Positions 42,050 through 49,063 of a stretch of 64,000 bases of DNA are shown in pieces; the stretch's first letter is position 1; each line of letters opens with the position of its first letter. The translations under genes were made by a program, and so were the position numbers. The notes beneath the pieces are model-generated. The model made no database searches, was not told the origin of the DNA, and saw only the letters and a program-made list of their open reading frames with translations. Where the stretch lies: the NCBI RefSeq assembly GCF_049446155.1, contig NZ_JBMSEE010000002.1, positions 310,001 through 374,000 of the forward strand. Reading direction: 5' to 3'. Source of the stretch: Rivibacter sp049446155. Lineage in GTDB: Bacteria > Pseudomonadota > Gammaproteobacteria > Burkholderiales > Burkholderiaceae_C.

Positions 42050-43273
42050 TCATGCGGAAAGCGGCAGTTCGCGTTGGACGATCTCGGTGAACCAGCGCAC
42101 GCCCAGCGGCAGCGCGTCGTCGTTGAAGTCGTAGCAGGGGTGGTGCAGTGCGCGTTCGCCATCGGGGCCGGGATCGGCGCGGCCCTGGCCCAGCCACAGG
42201 TAGGCGCCGGGGCGCGCTTGCAGCATGAAGGCGAAGTCTTCCGAGGTGAACGCGGGCCGCGGCGCGATGCGCGCATCGAGGCCGACTGCGGCCGCCGCCG
42301 CAAGGGCGCGTTCGGCCTCGGCGGCGCTGTTGATCGTGGCGGGGTAGTAGCGCGAGTACTGCACCTCGACGGTCGTGCCGCTGGCGAGCGCGACGCCTTG
42401 CGCGGCTGCGCGCAGCGCGGCTTCAATGCGGTCCTGCGAACCGGCGTCGAAGCTGCGCACGGTGCCGGTGATCGTCACCTCCGCCGGCAGCACGTTGTGG
42501 CTGCGCCCGCCCTCGATGCGGGTGACTGACAGCACCGCCGACTCGCTTGGGTCGATGCGGCGCGAGACGATGGTGTGCAGCTGCGTGACGAGCTGGCTGG
42601 CCGCGAGGATGGCGTCGGGCGTGTGATGCGGCTGCGCCGCATGGCCGCCGCGCCCGCGCAGCGTGATGTCGAAGCGGTCGGCCGCGGCCATGATCGGGCC
42701 GGGCCGCGTCTGTGCGCTGCCCAGCGGCAGGTCGGGCCAGTTGTGCAGCGCGTAGACCGCGTCGCAGGGAAAGCGCTCGAACAGGCCCTGCTCGATCATC
42801 GCGCGGGCGCCGGCGCGGCCTTCTTCGGCCGGCTGGAAGATGAAGTGCACCGTGCCATCGAAGCGCCGCGTGCGCGCGAGCTGTCGTGCGGCGCCGAGCA
42901 GCATCGCGGTGTGGCCGTCGTGGCCGCAGCCGTGGTGCGCGCCGTCGACGCGGCTTCGGTGCGCCGGACGGCCGAGTTCGGTCGTCGGCAGCGCGTCCAT
43001 GTCGGCGCGCAGGCCGACACTGCGCGCGCCGCTGCCGTGGCGCAGCGTGCCGACCACGCCGGTGCCGCCCAGGCCCTCGTGCACATCGAGCCCGAGCAGG
43101 CGCAGCGCCTGCGCGACGATGCCCGCGGTGCGCCGCTCCTCGAACGCGAGTTCGGGATGCGCGTGCAGGTCGCGGCGCAGCGCGACCAGTCCGGGCAGCA
43201 GGTCGGCGACCGGCGCCGCGAGATCAGGCGCGCGCGGCACGGGCTTCGAGATCGCGCGCGACGACGAGGGCAT
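42050..43273 (-). CDS. M20 family amidohydrolase (hippurate hydrolase-like)
   Basis: The protein is 407 aa from ATG 43273, overlapping the AraC gene by 50 bp; GTG 43240 would shorten the overlap to 17 bp and is a reasonable alternative. M20D features are visible: LRRDLHAHPELAFEE, GLRADMDALP, HGCGHDGHTAMLLGAA with metal ligands, FIFQPAEEGRAGARAMI, and the lid domain RGRGGHAAQPHHTPDAI. Enzymes of this type remove acyl groups from N-acyl amino acids. It may release a free amino acid for the neighbouring catabolic genes. Confidence 0.9.
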   Translation of the reverse strand: MPSSSRAISKPVPRAPDLAAPVADLLPGLVALRRDLHAHPELAFEERRTAGIVAQALRLLGLDVHEGLGGTGVVGTLRHGSGARSVGLRADMDALPTTELGRPAHRSRVDGAHHGCGHDGHTAMLLGAARQLARTRRFDGTVHFIFQPAEEGRAGARAMIEQGLFERFPCDAVYALHNWPDLPLGSAQTRPGPIMAAADRFDITLRGRGGHAAQPHHTPDAILAASQLVTQLHTIVSRRIDPSESAVLSVTRIEGGRSHNVLPAEVTITGTVRSFDAGSQDRIEAALRAAAQGVALASGTTVEVQYSRYYPATINSAAEAERALAAAAAVGLDARIAPRPAFTSEDFAFMLQARPGAYLWLGQGRADPGPDGERALHHPCYDFNDDALPLGVRWFTEIVQRELPLSA

Positions 43274-43679
43274 GGACCGCGGCCTCGGACACGGCCTCGT
43301 CGCCGATCTCTTCGGCACGCCGGTGCCGGCTCAGGAACTGGCCGGGCGTCATGCCGCAGCTGTTCTTGAAGTGCCGCGACAGGTGGCTCTGGTCGTAGAA
43401 GCCCGCCGCCGAGGCCGCGTCCGCTGGCGGCATGCCGTCGGCGAGCATCGCCTGCACCCGGCGCACGCGCAGCTCGCAGATGTAGCGCCGCGGCGAGATG
43501 CCGGCGTGGCGCCTGAACACCGTCGAGAAGCGCCAGATGCTCAGCCCGGCCTTGGCGGCCAGTTCCTCGAGCGGCAGGCGCTCGTCCAGGTGCTCGTCGA
43601 TGTAGGCGAGTGCCCAGGCGATCGAAGGATGCATGGACCCTCGAGAAGCGTCGAGGGGCGCGTGGGGCTGCGGCTTCAT
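43224..43679 (-). CDS. AraC-family regulator consisting of the DNA-binding domain only
   Basis: The protein is 151 aa. Two helix-turn-helix units are present: LPLEELAAKAGLSIWRFSTVFRRHAGISPRRYI and MPPADAASAAGFYDQSHLSRHFKNSCGMTPGQFLSRHR. There is no effector-binding domain, so control may be by abundance or by a partner. ATG 43679 is used; ATG 43634 (MHPSIAW) has a better ribosome site and would still keep both motifs. It overlaps the amidohydrolase gene, so the two are co-expressed. Confidence 0.88.
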   Translation of the reverse strand: MKPQPHAPLDASRGSMHPSIAWALAYIDEHLDERLPLEELAAKAGLSIWRFSTVFRRHAGISPRRYICELRVRRVQAMLADGMPPADAASAAGFYDQSHLSRHFKNSCGMTPGQFLSRHRRAEEIGDEAVSEAAVHALVVARDLEARAARA

Positions 43680-43896
43680 GTTCGAAACGATAGGGCTGCG
43701 GCGGCTTCGGCTCGAACCGTACTGCCCCCCTTTGGCAGCAAAGGATTCTGTTGTTCGGCCGCATCCGCGCAGGATCTGCGGCGGCGTGCGGGCGCTCCCA
43801 GCGGCGGTGCGCGCGCGCCGCGGCCGCGCACCATCCGGCGCCATCGCGACGCCGCCGATGGCGCCCCGGACCCTATCGCCCTCATAGAAATGTAGC

Positions 43897-43925
43897 CTGC
43901 AAATAGATAGCACACGATGTATAGT
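43897..43925 (+). promoter_or_regulatory. Promoter and putative operator of the OhrR-like gene
   Basis: CTGCAA (43897-43902) and TATAGT (43920-43925) have a 17-base spacer. TATAGT ends 7 bases before the ATG at 43933 and there is no Shine-Dalgarno, so the mRNA would be almost leaderless. ATAGCACACGA inside it (43907-43917) recurs as ATAGTACACGA at 44449-44459 before the hydrolase gene. The rest of the divergent gap (43680-43890) shows no further feature I can support. Confidence 0.6.
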
Positions 43926-43932
43926 TCGCCCC

Positions 43933-44403
43933 ATGGCAAGCAAGACACCCCACACCGCCGCCAACGAGGCCGCAGCGCCCAAGCTCGAGCAGCAGTTGTG
44001 CTTCGCCGTCTACTCGACGATGCTGGGCTTCAACAAGGTCTACCGTGAGCTGCTCAAGGACATGGGCCTGACCTATCCGCAGTACCTCGTGATGCTGGTG
44101 CTGTGGGAGCGCGACGGCCTCACGCTCACCGAGATCGGCGAGCGCGTGTTCCTCGAGTCGCCGACGCTGACGCCGCTGCTCAAGCGCCTGCAGTCGGCCG
44201 GCCTGATCGAGCGCGAGCGCTCGGCCCAGGACGAGCGCCAGGTGATCATCACGCTGACGCGCAAGGGCCGCGAGCTGCGTTCGCGCTCGGCCACCGTGAT
44301 GTCGTGCATCGCCGAGGCCACCGGCTGCTCGCTGCGCGAGATCAACGGCCTGCGCGACCAGCTGCTGGCGCTGCGTTCCAACATGTTCGCCCACGCCGCC
44401 TGA
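43933..44403 (+). CDS. MarR-family regulator, OhrR-like organic-peroxide sensor
   Basis: The protein is 156 aa. The peroxide-sensing Cys of OhrR is at position 23 in LEQQLCFAVYST. The rest matches well: GLTYPQYLVMLVLWERDGLTLTEIGERVFLESPTLTPLLKRLQSAGLIERERSAQDERQVIITLT. A second Cys is near residue 124 and a third near 131, so the two-Cys type is possible. Usual targets are ohr genes; here the next gene encodes an exported alpha/beta hydrolase instead. A hairpin at 44415-44432 follows. Confidence 0.9.
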   Translation: MASKTPHTAANEAAAPKLEQQLCFAVYSTMLGFNKVYRELLKDMGLTYPQYLVMLVLWERDGLTLTEIGERVFLESPTLTPLLKRLQSAGLIERERSAQDERQVIITLTRKGRELRSRSATVMSCIAEATGCSLREINGLRDQLLALRSNMFAHAA

Positions 44404-44414
44404 GTCTTGCGGAC

Positions 44415-44432
44415 AGGGCACTTAGGTGCCCT
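44415..44432 (+). terminator. Terminator hairpin after the OhrR-like gene
   Basis: AGGGCAC (44415-44421) and GTGCCCT (44426-44432) pair perfectly over 7 bp with a TTAG loop, followed by TT. It lies 12 bp after the stop codon and separates the regulator from the hydrolase, which has its own operator-like sequence. Confidence 0.65.
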
Positions 44433-44448
44433 TTCGAACGCTACATAC

Positions 44449-44459
44449 ATAGTACACGA
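44449..44459 (+). promoter_or_regulatory. Putative OhrR-type operator before the exported hydrolase
   Basis: ATAGTACACGA matches 10 of 11 bases of the sequence inside the regulator promoter at 43907-43917. The flanks agree too (15 of 17 over the longer stretch). CATAGT within it may be the -10 of the hydrolase promoter. The shared site suggests one regulator controls both. Confidence 0.55.
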
Positions 44460-44548
44460 CCTAATCGCATGCAACCAACATGACGGCCTCGCGCACCGAC
44501 ATGTCCTTTCCTTCTCCAAGCCGCGACACGCAACCCACAGGAGCCACC

Positions 44549-45496
44549 ATGAACCTCAAGTCCCTCATCGCCGCAGCCGCCATCGCGTCCCTTGCCGGCG
44601 GCACGGCCGCAGCCGCGCCCGCCGACGCGGCCAAACCCGCGGTCCAGGCCGTGCAGCGCAGCGCGAGCACCATCACCACCCAGGACGGCGTTCAGCTCTA
44701 CTACAAGGACTGGGGCCCGCGCGACGGCCAGCCCATCGTCTTCAGCCACGGCTGGCCGCTCAACTCGGACAGCTGGGAATCGCAGATGCTGTTCCTCGCC
44801 AACCAGGGCTATCGCGTCGTCGCGCACGACCGCCGCGGCCACGGGCGCTCGAGCCAGCCCTGGGACGGCAACGACATGGACCACTACGCCGACGACCTGG
44901 CCGCGGTGATCGAGACGCTGGGCCTGAAGAACGCGGTGCTGGTGGGCTTTTCCACCGGCGGCGGCGAAGTCGCGCGCTACATCGGCCGCCACGGCACCAA
45001 GCGCGTCGCCAAGGCGGTGCTGGTCTCGGCCGTGCCGCCGCTGATGGTGAAGACCGCCGACAACCCCAAGGGCCTGCCGATCGAGGTCTTCGACGGCATC
45101 CGCAACGCGCAGATCGCCAACCGCTCGCAGCTCTACAAGGACATCCCCAGCGGCCCGTTCTACGGCTTCAACCGTCCCGGCGCCAAGGTTTCGCAAGGCC
45201 TCATCGACGCGTGGTGGGCGCAAGGGATGACGGGCGGGCACAAGAACACGCTTGACTCCATCAAGGCCTTCTCGGAGACCGACTTCCGCGCCGACCTGAA
45301 GAAGTTCGACGTGCCCACGCTGGTGATCCACGGCGACGACGACCAGATCGTGCCGATCGACCTCTCGGGCCGCGCGTCGGCCGAGCTGGTCAAGGGCGCG
45401 AAGCTGATCGTCTACGCCGGCGCGCCGCACGGCCTGACCGACACGCACAAGGACCGGCTGAACCAGGACCTGCTGGCCTTCGTCAAGCAGAAGTGA
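44549..45496 (+). CDS. Exported alpha/beta hydrolase, non-haem chloroperoxidase/perhydrolase-like
   Basis: The protein is 315 aa from ATG 44549, 5 bases after AGGAG. Residues 1-23 are a signal peptide, unusual for this normally cytoplasmic group. The triad is Ser135 in GFSTGGGEVARY, an Asp in VIHGDDDQIVP (about 263-265) and His294 in GAPHGLTDTH. FSHGWPLNSDSWE supplies the oxyanion loop. Such enzymes catalyse perhydrolysis or ester hydrolysis. Control by an OhrR-like protein suggests a role in peroxide or peracid handling in the periplasm. Confidence 0.88.
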   Translation: MNLKSLIAAAAIASLAGGTAAAAPADAAKPAVQAVQRSASTITTQDGVQLYYKDWGPRDGQPIVFSHGWPLNSDSWESQMLFLANQGYRVVAHDRRGHGRSSQPWDGNDMDHYADDLAAVIETLGLKNAVLVGFSTGGGEVARYIGRHGTKRVAKAVLVSAVPPLMVKTADNPKGLPIEVFDGIRNAQIANRSQLYKDIPSGPFYGFNRPGAKVSQGLIDAWWAQGMTGGHKNTLDSIKAFSETDFRADLKKFDVPTLVIHGDDDQIVPIDLSGRASAELVKGAKLIVYAGAPHGLTDTHKDRLNQDLLAFVKQK

Positions 45497-46244
45497 TCGC
45501 TGCCTCGGCCTGAGCCTCGCCGACCGGCCGGATCCAGCCCGCGAGGGCCTGGCGGCCGGTCGGCGTCCATTCGAGCGCACGCTCGCCGGGCTGCTTGCGC
45601 AGCCAACCGCGTTCGACGAACGCGTCCATCAGCGCGACGGCGAGCGGCCCGGCGAGGTGGTCGCGCCGTTCCGACCAATCGATGCAGCCGTAGGCGATGC
45701 GCGCGGCATGGGCGCCGCCGCTGGAGCGGCGCTGCCAGGCCGCGCCGTCCAGGCCGAGCCCGTCGAGCGCTGCGGCGCCGCGCGCGGTGACGGCGAAGCC
45801 CCCGCCCTCGCGCGGCACGAGCCGGTCTTGCGCGCGCAGGCCGTCGAACAGCGCAACGCCGAGCTGGCCGGCGAGGTGGCCGTAGCAGCAGCGCGCGAAG
45901 CGCAGCCGCGCGCGCTGCGGCGACTGCCAGCTCTGCGCATGGCTCGTGCGCTCGGCCACCATCGCCAGCGCCTCGAGCGCATGCGCGACGTCGGCATCGG
46001 CCAGCCGGTAGTAGCGGTGGCGCCCGCGCTGCTCGCAGGCCACGAGGCCGGCATCGAGCAGCTGCGCGAGGTGTCCGCTGGCGGTCGCGGCGCTGACCGA
46101 GGCGGCGCGCGCCAGTTCGCCGGCACTGGCGAACTCGCCTCCCAGCAGGTAGCTCAGCATGCGCGATCGGCTGGCGTCGGCGACCAGGGCGGCAATGCGC
46201 GCGAGGCGCGGTTCATGGGGCGTGGGGCGCAAGGCGGCGGGCAT
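45483..46244 (-). CDS. ArsR-family (winged-helix) transcriptional regulator, long form
   Basis: The protein is 253 aa. The N-terminal winged helix (RIAALVADASRSRMLSYLLGG, ELARAASVSAATASGHLAQLLDAGLVACEQRGRHRYYRLAD) is ArsR-like. A longer C-terminal part has CCYGHLAGQLGVALFD and CIDWSERRDHLAGPLA, where the Cys and His could bind an effector or metal. This double-domain form is often paired with a NIPSNAP or antibiotic monooxygenase gene, as here. It overlaps the convergent hydrolase gene by 14 bp. Confidence 0.85.
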   Translation of the reverse strand: MPAALRPTPHEPRLARIAALVADASRSRMLSYLLGGEFASAGELARAASVSAATASGHLAQLLDAGLVACEQRGRHRYYRLADADVAHALEALAMVAERTSHAQSWQSPQRARLRFARCCYGHLAGQLGVALFDGLRAQDRLVPREGGGFAVTARGAAALDGLGLDGAAWQRRSSGGAHAARIAYGCIDWSERRDHLAGPLAVALMDAFVERGWLRKQPGERALEWTPTGRQALAGWIRPVGEAQAEAAITSA

Positions 46245-46277
46245 GGCGCGCTTTCTACCGCAATGCGCGGCGCCCGC

Positions 46278-46607
46278 TCAGGCCGCCGGGCGCTCGAAGG
46301 TCTCGGCCACGACCTCGGTGAAGCGGCGTTCCTCGCGCAGGATGAAGCGCTCGCGCTGCGCGAAGCCGAAGTTGGCCTGCGCGGCGGCATCGGTCTTCAG
46401 CCGTGCGCGGTAGGCCTCGTAGGCGGCCAGCGAGTCGAAGGCGATCAGTCCCCAGCCCTCGACGTTGCTGCCCTCGTGCGGCAGGAAGTAGCCGACCAGG
46501 TGGCCGCCGAGGCGGGGAATGATCGCGGCCCAGGCCTGCGCGTAGGCGCGAAAGGCCTCGCGCTGGAACGGGTCGATCTCGTAGCGGATGAAGCAGGTGA
46601 TGGCCAT
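46278..46607 (-). CDS. NIPSNAP-family protein
   Basis: The protein is 109 aa from ATG 46607. It has the ferredoxin-like NIPSNAP fold (MAITCFIRYEIDPFQREAFRAYAQAWAAIIPRLGGHLVGYFLPHEG), then GWGLIAFDSLAAYEAYRARL and a basic/acidic C-terminus. The function of bacterial NIPSNAP proteins is not established. It sits 33 bp upstream of the long ArsR-type regulator gene, the usual pairing. Confidence 0.87.
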   Translation of the reverse strand: MAITCFIRYEIDPFQREAFRAYAQAWAAIIPRLGGHLVGYFLPHEGSNVEGWGLIAFDSLAAYEAYRARLKTDAAAQANFGFAQRERFILREERRFTEVVAETFERPAA

Positions 46608-46932
46608 GGCGTGGGCGTCTCGGTGAGGAATGGAGGCAGTGTCGGCGTGACGGCATCGCCGATGTTTCGCCGCAGGCCGAAGCGTCGCGCGCAACGCGGG
46701 GAGCCGATCGGCGCCTTGTCAATGTCTCGATGCGGGGAACTGCACCCCGTTTTGCCCCCTTCTGGGCGCGATGGCCCGAGGTCATCTGCTGATACTGGCT
46801 TGGCCCCTGGGCGCGGGGCTTGTTCGGTGGGCGCCCAGATCGTCGCCGCGGCCGGGGAGGGGCTGCGCGGCGATCCGCGCGTGACGGCGCGGCCGCATCC
46901 CTTGTCGATACCTTGCCGGCCTTGATCCTCCG
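46608..46932. other. 325-bp divergent gap between NIPSNAP and MHYT kinase genes
   Basis: No convincing gene is visible. TCGCCGCG (46843-46850) and CGCGGCGA (46866-46873) form an 8-bp stem. GGGGAACTGCACCCC lies near 46735 and could be a small hairpin. Promoters for both flanking genes should lie here, but no hexamer pair is clear enough to mark. Confidence 0.4.
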
Positions 46933-48924
46933 ATGAACGCTTTCCTGCCAACGACCTACAACCCCTGGGTCGTCGGCCTGTCGCTGCTGATGGCGGTGTC
47001 CGCGTCCTACGTGGCGCTGGATCTCGCCGGGCGCGTGCGCGGGCGCGCACGCGTCTTCACGATCGCCTGGACCGCCGGCGGCGCCGTCGTGATGGGCTCG
47101 GGCGTGTGGTCGATGCACTTCGTCGGCATGCTCGCGGTCTCGCTGCCTATCGCGCTGAGCTACGACCTCGCCGAGACCATGCTGTCTTGGGCGGCCGCGG
47201 TCGCGGTGTCGGGACTGGCGCTGCACATCGCCGCGCGCGAGCGGCTGGGCGCGCGTACGCTGGCCATCGGTGCGCTGCTGATGGGCGCCGGCATCTGCGC
47301 GATGCACTACCTGGGCATGGCCGCGCTCGATCTCGAGCCGGGCATCGTCTGGAACCCCTGGCTGGTGCTTGCCTCGGCCTTGATCGCCGTGGTCGCGTCG
47401 GCCGTCGCGCTGCTCGTCTTCTTCGGCCTGCGCCGCCTCAGCGGTCTGCGCGCCCACGTGGCGCAGCTGCTGGCCGCGCTGCTGATGGGCGCGGCGATCA
47501 GCGGCATGCACTACACCGCGATGGCGGCCGCCGGCTTTCCGGTGGGCGCCGTGTGCCGCAACCTCGACGGCCTGAGCGGCAGCGGCCTCGGCGGCCTGCT
47601 CGCGCTGTCGACGCTGGGCATGCTGTCGATCGCCGTGCTGACCTCGGCGCTCGACGCGCGGCTGCAGGCCAAGGCTCACCAGGCCGAGCAGGAGCGCGAC
47701 GCGCGCGAGCTGGCCGACGCCGCCAACCGCGAGAAGACCGCCTTTCTCGCGCGCATGAGCCACGAGCTGCGCACGCCGCTGAACGCGATCCACGGCTTCG
47801 CCGAGCTGATGCTCAGCGAGCCGCGGCCGCAGTCGCACGAGGTCCAGCAGCACCGGCTCGAGCTGATCGTCAACTCGAGCCGCCACCTGCTGGCGCTGAT
47901 CGACGACCTGCTCGACGTCTCGCGCATCGAGCTCGGCCGGCTCGACGTGCATGTGGCGAGCACCGAGCTGGTCGCGGTGGCCCAGGCGGCGATCGGCGAG
48001 CTCGAGGAGCAGGCGCTGCGCCGCGGCGTCTCGGTGAAGCTGGTGCACGAGCCGCGTGCGCTGTGGGCGCTGGCCGACCCGCTGCGCACGCGCCAGGTGC
48101 TCTCCAACCTGTTGTCGAACGCGATCAAGTACAACCGCCCTGCAGGCAGCGTGACGATCGAACTCGCGCAGCGCGACGGCTGGGTGCGCATCGCGGTGGC
48201 CGACACCGGCCAGGGCATGACGGCCGAGCAGCTCGCGGCGCTGTACCAGCCGTTCAACCGCCTCGGGCGCGACGCCGAACCGCAGGGCGCCGGCATCGGC
48301 CTGGTGATCGCCAAGCACCTGGTCGAGGGCATGGGCGGGCGCATCGAGGTCGACAGCGAGGCCGACGCGGGCACCTGCTTCACGGTCTGGCTGGCGCGCA
48401 GCAGCGAGCCGCAGGCGGCGCCGGCCGTCGCGCCGGCGCGCCCGCTCGCCGAGCGCGCGGACGTGCGGGGTGCGGTGCTCTACGTCGAGGACGACCCGGT
48501 CAACCAGCTGCTGATGCAAAGCTGCCTGGCGCTGCGCCCGGGCGTTTCGCTGCTGATGGCCGCCGACGGCACCGAAGGCATCGCGACCGCGCTGTGCGCG
48601 CGGCCCGACCTGGTGATCACCGACATGATGCTGCCCGACATGCACGGCAGCGAGCTGGCGCAGCAGCTGCGCGCGGTGCTCGGCGCGGCCTGCCCGCCGC
48701 TGATTGCGTTCTCGGCCAATGCGATGCCGGCCGACATTGCCGCCGCGCGCGCCGCCGGCTTTGCCGACTACCTGGTCAAGCCGGCCACGACGCAGGCGCT
48801 GCTGGCGACGATCGACCGCGCGCTGGCACACGCGGCGCCGCGCAGCGCGGCGACCGCGACGTCACAGCCGCGTCAAACGGCCTCGGCGGCCTCGGCGTCC
48901 GGGTTGCGGCCCGAAGGCGCCTGA
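46933..48924 (+). CDS. MHYT-domain hybrid sensor histidine kinase
   Basis: The protein is 663 aa. The N-terminal seven-helix MHYT sensor holds the three motifs MHFVGM (61-66), MHYLGM (124-129) and MHYTAM (192-197), thought to bind copper and sense O2, CO or NO. The HisKA phospho-His is His277 (FLARMSHELRTPLNAI). HATPase motifs are LSNAIKY, DTGQGM and GAGIGLVIAK. A C-terminal receiver has Asp564 (ITDMMLP) and Lys616 (YLVKP). It is the first of three plus-strand signalling genes. Confidence 0.92.
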   Translation: MNAFLPTTYNPWVVGLSLLMAVSASYVALDLAGRVRGRARVFTIAWTAGGAVVMGSGVWSMHFVGMLAVSLPIALSYDLAETMLSWAAAVAVSGLALHIAARERLGARTLAIGALLMGAGICAMHYLGMAALDLEPGIVWNPWLVLASALIAVVASAVALLVFFGLRRLSGLRAHVAQLLAALLMGAAISGMHYTAMAAAGFPVGAVCRNLDGLSGSGLGGLLALSTLGMLSIAVLTSALDARLQAKAHQAEQERDARELADAANREKTAFLARMSHELRTPLNAIHGFAELMLSEPRPQSHEVQQHRLELIVNSSRHLLALIDDLLDVSRIELGRLDVHVASTELVAVAQAAIGELEEQALRRGVSVKLVHEPRALWALADPLRTRQVLSNLLSNAIKYNRPAGSVTIELAQRDGWVRIAVADTGQGMTAEQLAALYQPFNRLGRDAEPQGAGIGLVIAKHLVEGMGGRIEVDSEADAGTCFTVWLARSSEPQAAPAVAPARPLAERADVRGAVLYVEDDPVNQLLMQSCLALRPGVSLLMAADGTEGIATALCARPDLVITDMMLPDMHGSELAQQLRAVLGAACPPLIAFSANAMPADIAAARAAGFADYLVKPATTQALLATIDRALAHAAPRSAATATSQPRQTASAASASGLRPEGA

Positions 48925-49063
48925 CCGTCGGGCGGCGCGGCGCCGCGACAGCCGCTTGCCGCGCCGGCCCAACGGTTGTTCAATCCATCCCTGAGCGCGC
49001 CTGGCGACGAGGGGCCCCCAGAGGCCCGCTGAAGGTGCGGCGCGCCATGACAGGGAGTGCTCC

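Noticed and set aside
46735..46760. GGGGAACTGCACCCCGTTTT as an intrinsic terminator or riboswitch element
   Set aside because: The stem is only 4 bp, it lies in a divergent promoter region, and no aptamer consensus is recognisable.
46255..48831. 858-codon minus-strand frame opposite the MHYT kinase
   Set aside because: It is a complementary-strand shadow rich in Arg, His and Gln; the plus-strand kinase has all expected motifs.
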